Source: Tetrastigma voinierianum (lineage: Eukaryota; Streptophyta; Magnoliopsida; Vitales; Vitaceae). Taken from it: 64,000 nucleotides of DNA. The notes under the pieces were generated by a model. The model saw only the letters and a list, made by a program, of their open reading frames with translations, was not told the origin of the DNA and ran no database searches. Both the position numbers and the translations under genes were made by a program. Position 1 is the first letter of the stretch. Each line of letters opens with the position of its first letter. Of this stretch, positions 39,600 through 51,813 are shown piece by piece. Where the stretch lies: the NCBI GenBank assembly GCA_016808115.1, contig JAEQBH010000650.1, forward strand, positions 248,001 to 312,000, read 5' to 3'.

Positions 39600-40180
39600 T
39601 AAAATAGTGAAAATAACTATGGAATGATCCCTAGCTATTGTTGTAGTTATTTTCTTACAATTGAATGAAAATAGTGTGAAATTGTCCTAGCTAAAATTGG
39701 CTAAAACGATTCCATAGCCATTTCTTCAAGAATTCGGCAAGAATAGTGTGAAATTGTCCCTAGGCTAAATTAGCCAGGGGACGATTCCGTAACTATTTCT
39801 TTAAAATTAGACAAGTATAGTGAGATTGTCCACTAACTAAATTAGCTAGGGACAATTCCCAGCTATTCTACAAAATTGAGACAAAATGCGAGCGGAATTT
39901 TCCCTACCTAATTTGTAGGAGCAGGTCAAAGTGCTATTCGATCGAAAAAATATTAATTGGTCCCTCTGAATTACGACCAAAATTAGCGAGGAAAATATAT
40001 AATTAGCTAAGAATTTAAGTGGATTAAAGCGAGCTAGGAAAAAAATTTACCTAGTTCAATTTTTGCGAATAAACACTAGCTTAGGAATATTTGCAATCTT
40101 AAATTCGTCGCTGTTCTATTTTGCGGCCAGAGATTTCTTGAATAGCTGAAATTTCCTAGCTATTTTGGCTTTTTGTAGTG
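39600..40180 (-). repeat. Right subterminal repeats of CACTA-2
   Basis: Variants of GTCCCTAGCTAAATTAGC and TAGCTAGGGACAATTCC recur at 39630, 39690, 39755, 39835 and further right, mirroring the left end in inverted orientation. Confidence 0.86.
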
Positions 40181-40183
40181 TAT

Positions 40184-41140
40184 TGCTAGGAATTCGAGCG
40201 AAATTCCACATAAGTTGTTCGATCCCTTGCTACGTGGTCGGTTCAGCTGCTTGATCTGATTGAGAGCGATTATAAACGAAGCGAGTAAGTACTAACATAT
40301 AGTTAGAGGAACGAGTTTGTGTAAACAATATTTGGCTTAGTGCAATCACGAGCAAAGTGACCAGGTTTGCCACAGTTAAAACAGTTCAACATTCTTGCTT
40401 TTCATGCGTGGCGTTTTCCACGCTTCATTTGTCCTAGAACTTGCTTCATTTCCTCTTTTACCCTTTTGGAAACCCTTGCCTTTCCATTTTTTACGTCTAG
40501 AGCCTTTTCTTGCACTTTCGCGATTTGGATTCGATCATGTAAGCTTCATTAGCGAGGCTTCTCGAGGAGAAAGCGATCTTCCTCAGGCTCAGGCATGAAG
40601 CGAGCAGCATCATCAAAAGTTTTGATGTTCTCATTATGGGTTAGGTTAACACGCATGTGTTTCACGAATTGCTTTCGGCGAAAGGCGAATAGCAGTTGAA
40701 CTTCTTTGCTCATTAGTCATGTCATGCCCTGCGACCCGCAGATTCGCGATCATGTTAGACATGATCGTGAATCTTGCCTACCGTAATTGCCGAATTACGG
40801 CGGCTTCTTATAACCATCAACTGAGGGTTAATTGGCGAAGTCTTGTCGTTGAGGTTCCGTGAACATGGCGACCAGCTTTGCTTGTCTTTGAGCGGTTGCC
40901 TCGAATCGCGACGTAAATCATTTTCATGCTACTCGACATCCAAAATCACGAACAACCACGATCTTTGCGCTTGTGGAAGCGATGAGGCTTCCAAGTCTCG
41001 CCTATGTTGAGCAGTAGTGCCTTCTTTCGGAGTTCGGTATTAGTTTGTGTAGTTTCAGCATGTCTTGCTCTCAGGAGATGCGAGATCTTCTGATGCCAAA
41101 CATCGTATTCTTTTCATTGACTTGTCTCCATGGTTCAAGT
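40184..41140 (-). pseudogene. Copia-2 gag with zinc knuckle and start of protease
   Basis: From right to left: gag core with HDMTNEQ near 40720, MRVNLTHNENIKTFDDAARF near 40610-40660 and a PEPEEDR block; a Lys/Gly-rich segment (KKWKGKGFQKGK near 40480); then the zinc knuckle CFNCGKPGHFARDC at 40342-40383. Near 40200-40250 a TDHVARDRTTYVEF block marks the start of the protease domain, interrupted by CACTA-2 at 40183. These are standard Ty1/copia features; gag packages the RNA. Reading frames are broken in several places. Confidence 0.84.
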
Positions 41141-42933
41141 CAGCGACAATGCTCTTTTATTGCGGTAATTTGACTATATAGAGACAATTACTTAAATTAG
41201 GATCTTGTACAATTCAATTAACAAAATGTTTTGCTTTCTGATGTACTAAGAATTAATTAATAATGTAATTTAACACATGCAGCGACCATGAGTAATGTTG
41301 CACATTGATGATTTACATCAGGCATAGTCTAATTATTATTATTTAATTTATTATCGCATAACATTTTAGTTATTAGGTGAATATATATTGCATAAATCTA
41401 CCAACACAAGCCTCCACTTCTCCAGAATATTTCCATTCATACTCGTAAATGTAATTAAATTAAAAAAATACACGATAAACATGTCTTTAATGAAAAACAT
41501 TCAATATGTACATCAGTGCATAAATATGTATGCATAAGAAATGTCTGGAAATATGTACAATGATCTTAAAAATTATAGATACATGCGGGTACATAATCAA
41601 AGGCTCATCAACAATGTCATCTATGTTATCATACTATCAATACATCCATCTCATCACTCCTCATACCACGGAGTGAATCTGCGACAAGTTCGAGCACCTT
41701 GCGCTTCATCCGTCAAGCCAGATACTATGGCCTACAAGTGACTTTCCACTCTCAATTAGTATAATCTCTAGTGAAGTATTAAAGTCTAAAAGAGCTGCTT
41801 AGTTGTTTCAAGGCGGCAGGCGACTCCCATTCGTCTAGTAGAGCATCGAAACTGTCTGGTTGTTGCTTTCGATGAAGAACCTCATGAACATCACGATCTG
41901 CAGATTTGCAATCCAATTACATATAATCTATATGTTTAAACTACTTGATATGAAATGCACTCTTCTTATATGCCAATAAATGAATTATTTATTACTCTTA
42001 TCCACTACACACAAATAATCACAATATATATTATCAATTAACCTTTTAATTAGTTAATTCTGCCCTTCAATTTAATTTTCGAATTATTCAAAAAATTCAG
42101 AAAAATCATGAATGTCAGGAAAATTGACAACTAATTAATAAAAAAATTATAATATTGATTATAATTATAGATCCCATGTGATTAAAACTACAATCATGTG
42201 AGGAGATTAGAATATGTATTTAAAATATGCATTTGAGTCACATATATCTTAAGTCGAGGCTGGCATGTGGAATATAAAATATTCAATTATATTCCATTGC
42301 ATCATGTTTACGCGTAGAATAATGGAAAAAGCGTTTTGTCATACATGGGCCCTTGGTATGGAGTGAATAGAATTAAAGAAGTGGGCCTTGAAGAAATGTG
42401 CTAGGAACCTTAAGCCACTTGGTTCCATTAGAACACACACACAGTCAGACGTCGGGCCGAAATTTTGTCGTCTGTCAGCTTTGATTTTTAATGAATAAGC
42501 AGTGTCATAGGCTAAACTGAATATCCATTTGCTAAATAGCCCATTTGTTTAATCATCTACGCCGCTACGGCGAGAATCCAACGGAAAGCAGAACACGGTC
42601 GAGGGCGGAAAGCTTCCGAACTTCGGTCGCGGGCCGTCGCCGTCGGAGAGCAAACCCTCGTTTCGTGAGGGGATAGTCTCTGTTACTTTCCAATGTATTC
42701 GGTTTGGGTTTCTACCAGCAGTTTACCTTTCTAGTTTATTCGTAAATTTTCCAAAAAATTTACCCATTTTCTGATCGGACTGATCATTAATTTTCCTGAT
42801 CGGAAAACATTAATTTTCGAGTAACTCAATTTTCTGTGCAAATATGAACTAACAATTTCGGACTGTTCTAATCTTTAATTGCACAGAAAAAATACCACAA
42901 AATACCGCATTAGAACGTGAAAACTATCGTAAA
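41141..42933. other. Copia-2 5' region, unrecognised
   Basis: The region lies between recognisable gag and the primer site. It is AT-rich to about 42430, then GC-rich from 42560 to 42680 (CGGTCGCGGGCCGTCGCCGT), as a 5' leader might be. No gag N-terminus or other gene could be identified; a small insertion may be hidden here. Confidence 0.3.
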
Positions 42934-42950
42934 GCTAGCTCACGATACCA
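42934..42950 (-). other. Candidate primer binding site of Copia-2
   Basis: On the minus strand TGGTATCGTGAGC follows TTTGATTTAACAA. The first seven bases fit the initiator tRNA-Met site; the next bases differ. Position and strand agree with the gag and pol remnants to the left. Confidence 0.6.
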
Positions 42951-42951
42951 T

Positions 42952-43756
42952 TGTTAAATCAAAGAAAATCTTAGAGTGTGAGAATTAGTCATGTCGCTAT
43001 TAGCGGTGAGAAGATGAGAATTTCGGGTTGTATACAATGATTTGGTGACAAAGCTAAGACTCGTATGGTAAATTACTCAACGAGGAGGCTTGATGACATA
43101 CATTCTTTATCTTAGAATAAGAAAAGAAGCTACGCCATAACATGCATTTCATGCGCATGTCTTGTCGACCTATCGGGAAGTCGAAGAATGGATCCTGCTT
43201 CTTCCTTGTGTGAGTCCTTAAGAGATCTTGATATAGATCTCGACCACTTCCTCCCTTGCAACTTTGACTATATCATGATGTGATGTAGTAATGTTTTCTA
43301 CACTTGGGTGTATCACATGGTCATGGAATGATTCGACATAAAGGTGCATTCCTAGGCAGTTAATTCAGATCTAATTGATATGAGGGTGAAAGAAAAGAAC
43401 ATTTTTGGTTTACACTTTTTGCTTGTATTCACCGTAGGAATCATCTCACTCGAAGGAGTTTGATGTGATTTAGAATACTTGTTATCGTTGTGATGAATTA
43501 GTATAGAATTCTTAGGATTAGACATAATACTCAATTATGTGTAATTCAAATGTTTGGGGTATATAAGTACACTTTTGGGATTGATATATTTTGAGGTTGA
43601 TGTCTCCAAGTATATTTGTATGGGGTTTCTATATTGGAGCTCCGTTATCGATTATTGCTTCGGGTCGCACGGTCCTTTACTTTGCATATGAATGATTTCT
43701 AGTCTGAAATATAAAATTCTATCACGTGATTGATATGATCCCGACCCGTTATGGGC
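42952..43756 (-). mobile_element. Candidate 5' LTR of Copia-2
   Basis: Its minus-strand end is CTTTGATTTAACA at 42952, next to the candidate primer site. The other end is not resolved and must lie before the polypurine tract at 43757. No partner LTR was found on the left, where Copia-2 is truncated, so the call rests on the primer site only. Confidence 0.45.
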
Positions 43757-43768
43757 GAGTGGAGGAAA
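43757..43768 (+). other. Polypurine tract of the plus-strand LTR element
   Basis: GAGTGGAGGAAA directly precedes the LTR start TGTTGGACTTGG, as expected of the second-strand primer. Confidence 0.7.
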
Positions 43769-44101
43769 TGTTGGACTTGGTGAGGTCTTGCATGGGCTAG
43801 ACTCAACCCGACCCATATGCCTAAGAGTTGAGAGGCGGGTTGTCTTGGAGATATTTGCTCTCATTCTACTGTCTTCTGATAAGGTACATGAGAGGATAGT
43901 TCAATATAGGAATTCTGGAAGAAACAAAAAGATTTAGACTTTTTGCACAGAAAAGAAAAAAGGGTGTTCGGACTATGGAAGATTTTCCAGTTCTAGTAAT
44001 TGGAATAACACATTGAAGCATTGAAGACATACATGATTGTCAGATTTTCATGGGTCGAGGAGCAGCCGGTAAGTTTTCTTGATATTTTCTTTGATTCAAC
44101 A
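43769..44101 (+). mobile_element. 3' LTR of the plus-strand LTR element
   Basis: The LTR is 333 bp, from TGTTGGACTTGG to TTGATTCAACA, similar to 24449-24783. The following bases ATTGG resemble the bases just before the left LTR (ATTGAT), but no exact 5-bp duplication can be claimed. Confidence 0.78.
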
Positions 44102-45200
44102 ATTGGGAATCTCTATTGATATTGCCAAAACATGTCGCCTTCAAAGGTAGTAATGGCTGCTACCTCAGTGGCCGAATCATTGAGGGACACCCATATTTGG
44201 AGTTTGCATCAAGTGACATTGGAGACGTCTGGCCAGAGACGATGTTTCACCGCTCCACGATGGAAGCGTTCGGATAAGAATCGATTGCTTTGGCAAGTGC
44301 GGAATGCGGCCACTAGCGGATTTAAGGCTGACTCAAATGACTCCACCACCAATAAGCCCGATACATTGTTTTGATGCATTAGAGTTGACAATGTGTTATT
44401 TCTCATGATTGTGGGAACAACAATTTACGTAAAGCCTCCTGCAAAGAGGCGAAGACCAATTGTCTCAATGCGGTAGTCTCCACGATTTATTGGGGCGCTG
44501 GAGTAAGGAAAAACATTTATCGAGAAAAATCTATAAGGTCGATTTTAGCCTCACCGGACGCGGGATCTACGATCGGGTCATCGTGATGACAACGGGAAGC
44601 GATTAACATGACTCATGCGAGAAGACATAGGCGGAGTGCTTGGAAGGGCGTCTCATTGAAGTTGGGTGTCGAAGTCCATGATGGAAGCCGGCGTTCCATT
44701 TATCTCCCAATGGAAGGTCGAAATTTCCTCTGAGTTTAAGGGAGTGTGTATATGAATGGGGAGAAATTGAATAAGTGACAAGCTACGATGGAAATGTGCG
44801 TGATGTTACTTGTCTTGTGATGGCCCAGGTGACAGTGGCCATGATATGAAACACGAAGCCGTGTGATGTTCCTTTCTCTCCTCGCTCAGCGTGACATCTC
44901 GTGCGGGAAGTATGTTATTGCAATTTGGATGATGGTGTTTACAAAGGCATCAAACGCCTTGACTAGTACGGACCAAAGAAGAAAAGCTGGTGTGAAATAC
45001 TTCGCGATCACCTTCTGCCTTGCTGAATAAATAAATAAATTGTGCTTGCCTTTTTGCCTGTACAACGGAGTGTTGTGTGGCCCGGTCAGAGCAGGGCTTT
45101 AAAGGAAAGAGCCACTCCCTTTATTTAACATGTATCGCCATTGTACTTTCTGCTACCTATATTTTCTTGATTTTTATATTTGATTAAATAAATATTGTGG
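44102..45200 (+). pseudogene. Possible host-gene remnant
   Basis: Short coding-like fragments are seen without a continuous frame. The clearest is near 44935-45030, where YKGIKRLD, a stop, then YGPKKKSWCEILRDH lead to a stop codon, followed by DNA resembling a 3' untranslated region (TGAATAAATAAATAAA near 45022 and a further AAATAAATATT near 45187). I do not recognise the protein. A decayed retroelement ORF is equally possible. Confidence 0.25.
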
Positions 45201-46404
45201 TTGTGGGTGGTCTATAATGTCACTCCTTTTGATGCTTCCTTACATGGGTGATTTGATGACTTTTGCCGGTATAGTCACCATGTCGATGTTTTGAATCAGT
45301 TGGGCGCGGGTTCGATTAATTAGACATGAGCTTGTTAATGTTTCGATCCGGTTTGAATGATTAAACTGGAATGTAGTTGAATGAGACTCGAACGAGGAGT
45401 GAAATGGTAGGTTTGGTGAGCCGTGGTTCTTGTGAGCAAGCGGTTCAATAATATTAAAAAAAAAAATTTACAAAAATGACATCGTTTTGATTCATACATA
45501 ACGAATGACTGAAAATCTCATGTCGGTTGAATAGTGAATACCCTTTCTTGTTTGTTGTTTTGTTCTTTTTGCAAATGTCTACGATTAAGAAAGACCTTCG
45601 ACTTTGTGGTCGCAAACCTCTCAGTTACCATGGTCGGCGGTCCTTCTCTCTTCTTTGTGTGACGATGATTAAATTTGGTGAAGGTATCTTCAATTTTCGA
45701 TTTTCGGTCTCATCTCTCATATGGTTTTATTTTACATTGAATGATTTTCTCTTTGCCTCAGTTGCCAAATTAGAGTTTCCATTTTTTTTCTTTTTGTACG
45801 TTTGTTTATGAAATTGGAAATTGTTTTCTAGAGCAATCAGACATCCAAACCTAAACCTGAAAAAGTCGTTCTTAGTTCATTCACTTGTTGTTCGTTTGGT
45901 TGATGGATTCATTGGACAAAAGGAGTTTGCACTCTCTAGATTTTATTGAGAAGTTTTTGAGATTCCTGGTTTTAGTGTTTGCTTTGATTATTGGTTGATC
46001 CTTGTGTGTATTGTTTTCTGGTGTTATCCCCTGCTTTGGTACTTGGTTTGGTAGAGTGGAGGGTAGTGTAGTGGTCGAATTGGTATATGGGATATTGAGC
46101 GATACAATAAGAGAAAGAAGAAGACCACATTTTTTTCATGGGTGAAATATTATCTGTATTCAAATCCTTCTCTCTTGGACTCTTGTTTATTATTTAGAAA
46201 CTGGGAAAAAAAGCCTAAAGGGCTTGTATTTTATAAACTAACAAAGCCATGAATATAATAATTTTGTGATGGACTATATAACATCTCCTCCACAGTTCCA
46301 CTCCCTCCTTGCCAGGCTGCTAGTAAAAAAAATGTGATCAAGTAAATGGGCAGCATGCTAAAGATCATGAGATTTCAAGCCTCTTTAACTTCTAAGTGAG
46401 GATT
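45201..46404. other. Unassigned stretch with one splice-like pattern
   Basis: At 45575-45690 an open stretch starting MSTIKKDLRLCGRKPLSYHG ends at GAAG/GTATCT. About 85 bases later TTTGCCTCAG could be an acceptor (near 45760). This looks like an exon-intron unit, but the protein is not recognised and the context gives no support. The rest shows nothing identifiable. Confidence 0.25.
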
Positions 46405-47620
46405 TGTAACGCCCCGTCCCGAGAGAAGGTGTCAGTACATTTAATTGTAGGGGCGTACCCGAGCACCAAGTGTCACACTGTGGTATTTTGGAGAGGAATT
46501 ATGAAATCATAATTTATGGAATCCGGTATTGAGGTACTAGTGCCAGGGTAAAGTGGTAAATTCAAAAAAAAAAAGGATATAAGAGACTTAATTTGAGAAG
46601 ATAGTATGCCAAAATGAAAATAAAATAAAGTTGATTTGCAATATCAAAGTGTTTGAGGACTAAATTGTAGTACCATAGATATGAAAGTCAAAATCAAAAG
46701 TAGAGATGGGCCATAATAGTAAAAACAAAAGTTAAAGTGCAATATTAAGGGTGCTTGGGACTTAATGGTAATTAAGGCAAAGTTAATATTACGAGAAGAG
46801 AGAGACAAACAAAATTTCACATTTTGGTCTCAAAATTGCTAAGGCAAACCCGTTGGAGAAGGAGAAAGAGAGAGCAAGAAGAAGAAGGGGAGGGAAAGAA
46901 GGAAGAAGAAGTGGGAGAAAAACCAAACTAAGGTATGTTTTTCATTTGTAATCATGGGTATTTGGATTTCCTAAGGTTTGGTATGGAGATTAGTGCTCCT
47001 TTGGTCTAGGGTTTTGTGGAGAAATCACATTAACCCTAGAATTCTTGAGGTTATGAGGGTAAAACCCCAATTGGTGTAAAATAAACATGGAAGCCATCAT
47101 AATTCTATGGTTTGGTAGGAATTAGTGGACCTTGGGTTGAATTCTTTGATTTTCACCTAGGGTTTGGTTTATAATTTCAAATCACCAATTCAAGTGTTGT
47201 GGAGTTGTTTTGAGTTAGATTTCGTGTGGTTTTTGAGGTATTATGGAATAGTTGTAAAAAGAGAGAATGTTGGGTTTTAAAGGGAATCTTTGTCAAATTT
47301 TTGTAAAAACCCCTGTTTTTGTTTTGGATATAGATTAAGTTATAATCATCCAAATCAATTGATTCCAATTGTTAAAGAACCATACGAGATAGGGCTACAA
47401 ATGTATAGAAGGGACCAAGAGCAAATTATAGCTCTAAGGCTTCCAAATACGGACTGAAAGGTGAGCTTGTGTAGCTCACTGATTTTGCTTTTTTTGGGTA
47501 TGGTTGTAGTGTTTTGGTCATAAGTGGAGTTTCACTCATCCAAATTGAGTGATTCAAAGTATGTGGAAATGGAGAAAAGCTACAGGGAATAAGTTAGCTG
47601 AAGGAAGTACAAGCAAATTG

Positions 47621-49760
47621 TGTGGCGCCCCAAACCAGGTGTCCAGTTGACTGCAGTCGACTGCGGAAAATCTACTTTGTCTGGAGTAATCGCGAGATAC
47701 GTACTTAGTAAAAATGTGCTCAGGCCCACATCCATACTCAATAAAATAATAATAAACTATATTCTCATAGTTTCCATGTTTGTTCTACAAAAAGATTTAC
47801 AAATATTTACAAATATTTACTCAAAGTCACTTTTCGGCTTCCTTCTCAAAAGCTATCTCTACTGAGTGCCGTCTCCTTGGATAGTCTCTGTACCTGAAAG
47901 GGGGTCCCACGACGGGGTGAGCAAAGCCTAGTAGAAAGTTTTCCTACAAGGGTTACTCCCCAACTAAAATGCATATGCAATGGCATATATAACGATCAAT
48001 CACATTCCATACGATTATTTACTATTATATGAAATGTCATATCATGCATGAGATCTGACCTCATGCTCACGACGGGAGTCTAGCGAAACTCCCTCACACC
48101 TGGAATGCCAAGTGTGAATAAAACCAATCACACACCATGACTAAACCATTGGAGACCCTCCAATTTTATTTATCAAATTCTTTTTCCTTTCTTATTTTGT
48201 GGGCCCGCAGTTTCAGGGTTCTGAAGCGCCGCCACGCCTTTTCAACATTTTCCACCGGAAACTTATCGGCAGGGTTCATGTCTACTTAGTGAATAACATT
48301 TAGGACTTCCACCACAGGGGGTTTCTACCCATTACTCCACGCCAAAACATGTAATTTATCATTTTGATCATTTACACCTTTGGTGAATCTCTACCTTGGA
48401 CTTTGTCCCATTTTTCCCAGAGTTCGACCCGTTTCCTGCCCATGCCGGTGAATAAACCTACTGCACCCACGCCCGACTGACGTGGTGTGGCCAGTGCATA
48501 TGTAATGCATGATGCCAATGCATTTTCCTCATGTTACATGCATGAATGAACACTACATGAAACATTTACACACCATGGACAATTATAATTTTTACATATA
48601 ATCCTACCTCCATGCAAACCATGTTAATACATCGGAAATAGCGTCTGTCAATAATCAACGTTACCTGCGCATGTTATTCAAGCGGCATCTTTCATGTAGG
48701 TCTCAAAAGTTTGGACCATTCAATAGGGCACTTCAGTCCTTCACAAACATGAACGTCAGATTCAGACATTATTTTCACAACAACAAACCACAGCTAGAAA
48801 CTTTCGGTTAATTAAAGCTCCCTAGCTCCCACGGTCCATGCAATGGTCCTTGAATCCATACCCCTTAGTCCCGAGGCTCGGAACTAATTTCCATGGCCTC
48901 CATGGCCTCCCACAAGCAACCCACCATTATAAAGCCTTTAGGCTAAAAGTAAACCAAGTAGGAAAATATCCTACCTCTTGGAATTTGTCGAAACTCTCTA
49001 ACTTTTAGTGTCGCACGTAGATCCAACTAGATGCTCCAACACCCAGTCCTCGAGCGTTGAACCTCGGCAGCGGCGGGAAATCTTCTTTTCACTTTTCCTT
49101 CTTTCTCCTTTTCCTCCCTTCTCTCTGCGAATTCTTTTCTTCTCTCTTTGTTTTCTTTTCTCCTTCCCTTCTTTTCTTTCCCTTTTTGCTTTTTTTATTC
49201 TTTTCTCTTTTCTCATCTCATTTTCTCCTTATTTTCTCTCCCATTTCTCTTTACCTTTGTCTCCTCCTTTTGGAGCGTCATTATATAGATTGAATAGGAA
49301 GTTTCTCCTCCTTCCTCGAAACCAAATGTGTGGCTTTTCCTTTTCTTCTTTTTCTTATTTCTTTGTCTTCCTTTATGACATGTCAAATACGTGAGCCGTA
49401 TGGTAATGGATTCATCTTAAGTGGCTCGATAATGATCATTCCTTTTATGCAAGTGTCACACACTTGGTACCATATGGAATCCCCTTATCTTTGCCATGTG
49501 TCGTCAGACACTGGCGCCGCAGCGTGAAATCCCGGAGCCACCTCGTAATCAGCGAAATTCGACGTGGTATTAAAAAAAAAAATTCGCGAGAAGAATTCAA
49601 GGAGAAGTCAGTTTCGTCATAAAGATCTGAAAAATTAGAATTTTCAGCAGAATTACTATTTTACCCTTTATCCAAAATCTTTGGATTTTGGGGGTTTCTA
49701 ATTGTAACCCCAAAGTTTCGAAAATTTTCAGGGTGGGTATGTGCGGATTACGGTATGTCA
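47621..49760 (-). mobile_element. Nested solo gypsy-type LTR
   Basis: On the minus strand it runs from TGACATACCGTAATCCGC (49760) to CTGGTTTGGGGCGCCACA (47621), 2140 bp. Flanks are AATTG (47616-47620) and ATTTG (49761-49765), a 5-bp duplication with one mismatch. A TATA-like CAATCTATATAATGA is at about 49281-49295 on the minus strand, followed by a 190-bp purine-rich leader (49075-49270). No coding sequence is present. Confidence 0.75.
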
Positions 49761-51105
49761 ATTTGAGTAATCTAGATATAAAATACAATAACTTGAGTTT
49801 TGGTGATCCAAATTTGGTGATTCCAATTGGAGAAGAAACCTTAGAACCATAGCTTCAAATGAGTGAAGAAAAAATTTCCAATTTATGGAGTTAAGATCCC
49901 AGAAATCAAGGATAACAGTAGGTGATTCAGTAAGTTAACCAAATTGGCATCAAAAACATGGTGTAACTTGTGTTATGTGGTTGAGGGCTTTAGAGAAGGA
50001 ATTTTAAATTGAAAATTTAAAGAATGTCGTGGATATATAAAGGACTGATCTAGAAGTTTCATAATTTTTGAAGACCTTTTGAATAATTTTTGGGTAATAA
50101 AGTCCATAGAGTATGTTGGAAAAAAGGTTGCCCAAAATGAGTGGTTTTTGTTAGGAGTTTTTGATGCTCAAGGGTAGAATTATTGGTGGCTTTATATGAA
50201 TGTTGTGTGACCCTAAAGTGACTTGCGTGTGAAATCACACGTTAAGTTTTACGCTATCACAGACGATTAATACGTTGCGAGTATTCGTTGAGTGTGTGAA
50301 ATTTAAAAGCAAAAGCGGGAAAGTAGTGGAGTTGTGTAAGTTTCGGAAACAAAAGGGTGAGTGTAAAGCGATTTTTAAAATTGAGTTTTAAAAGTGAAAG
50401 ATTTTTTCATGTTAAAATGAAAAGTTTAATGTAAATGTTTATATATGTATATTAAATATGTATGCATATGTTAAGGCATTATAGTTTAAAAATGTGTAAA
50501 GAATTCATATGTGTTTTAATGATAAATAAAAAGTTTAAATGGATTTATAAATGTATTTTGAGAAATGTTTTCTTGACGGCTACCACTGACCACATATGGC
50601 TTTGTTATGGTGATATCGTGAGGTATAGCGTGTAAGGATTTAGAGGAAACCTGATTAGGTTACTGCAGGGAGGGGAAATAGATTTTTAGTGTAATATCCT
50701 TACATGATAAGATGCTATGGCGGGAAACCCTATGCAGGCGTGAGTTTCGCAGTAGTGGTTATGACTAGATTGAGGCCCGTCCCTCACGGAAGTCGGTACC
50801 GCTTGTTGATTGTGTTTACTCCACGGGTTCCGTTAGAAAGAAGAAGTGTAAAGCATAAATTGGTTTTAATTGTATAAGTATTTATTACTTTGATATATCT
50901 TGAAAATGTTGTCTAAATGAAAATGTACACTCAGCGAGCTTCTTTAGCTCACTCTTTTCGTATGTTTCAAAAACATTTTGAGGACAGAGATAGGTGTCTT
51001 GGTAGAGAGCATCCCAACGTGCGTGGAGTCGAGCCATCGAGGAGACGACGCATGTGTACATTGACATATATATTTTGCATATTGTATATGTTGAATATTT
51101 TTATC

Positions 51106-51106
<1 letters not shown>

Positions 51107-51165
<59 letters not shown>
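51107..51165. repeat. (AT)n microsatellite, about 60 bp
   Basis: Pure alternating AT inside the large LTR. Tyr-Ile repeat frames on both strands are artefacts. Confidence 0.96.
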
Positions 51166-51168
<3 letters not shown>

Positions 51169-51813
51169 ACTCTTTATGTAGCTCTTCATGTATATATTTT
51201 GAAAAGGAACTACAGCGGGCTTTGATCCTCGGTGGGCCAGTACGTGGGCGATGCAGCTAAGTCAGACTCAGCGCTCATCCTTTTTATAAAGCGTGCATGG
51301 AATTGAAGAAGTTTTGAATGTTTTGATGATTAAATAAATAAATGTATATGTGTATATATATTTTTCCTTGCTTGATTTGTGTGCTTAATTGGGTTGTGGA
51401 CGAGAGTCCTAAAATGGAAGTTGAGAATCGAAAGGTGAGGAGTGTTTTTGAGAAATGTTTTCGCGGGTTTTTGTAAATTTGGGAAGAAAGTCAGACAAGC
51501 AGTAGATTTTATGAAAAATCTAAGGAGTGTTTGAAAAAAAAAAAAGAAAAAGAAAAAATTGACCCTTCCTTCGCATTATTTTCTAAAAGATATGTTAAGG
51601 ATTGTAAAGGGGTTCGCTCCATGGATTTTAATTGATTGTTTTAAGGAAAAGTTTCTATATCCGTTGGAGTGCCGAGAGGTCCCCTCGGGTTCATGAGGTT
51701 AATCCGGGTCGGGATCCTTCAGGATTGATTTTTTCGTGGTTAAATTTCTTGATTGGGTTTTTATAATATGAAGCATGGATTGATTTGTTACTCTGGCCTG
51801 TGTATTGCAATTT

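Larger units (their letters stand above)
27279..40180 (+). mobile_element. CACTA-2 transposon with terminal repeats and TAT target duplication
   Basis: The left end is CACTACAAGAAATTATC at 27279 and the right end, on the minus strand, CACTACAAAAAGCCAAA from 40180. Flanking bases are TAT at 27276-27278 and TAT at 40181-40183, a perfect 3-bp duplication as expected for CACTA elements. Length is 12902 bp. Subterminal CTAGCTA-type repeats occupy both ends, the transposase remnant spans 33597-37253 and the second ORF spans 37430-39440. It lies in the protease region of Copia-2: a DHVARDRTTYVEF block is encoded just right of it and an IYIGN block just left. Both ORFs have stops, so the element is probably inactive, although its ends look usable. 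Confidence 0.94.
46405..51721 (+). mobile_element. Large solo gypsy-type LTR with GGATT duplication (contains a nested LTR)
   Basis: It starts TGTAACGCCCCGTCCCGAG at 46405 and ends GGGTCGGGATCCTTCA at 51721. The flanks are GGATT at 46400-46404 and GGATT at 51722-51726, a perfect 5-bp duplication. After removing the nested LTR (47621-49760 plus its duplication) the length is about 3.17 kb. Inside are a purine-rich leader (46855-46925), the CTCAGCGAGCTTCTTTAGCT phrase at 50930, and an (AT)n tract. There is no gag or pol, so it is a solo LTR left by LTR-LTR recombination. Confidence 0.85.

Noticed and set aside
49008..49394. Phe/Leu/Ser-rich 128-codon frame that looks like a membrane protein
   Set aside because: It is the translation of the pyrimidine strand of the purine-rich LTR leader; the hydrophobicity follows from T/C codons.
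50917..51260. Three overlapping frames around an (AT)n tract
   Set aside because: The frames exist because AT repeats contain no stop in some phases; there is no domain, and the tract lies inside a solo LTR.
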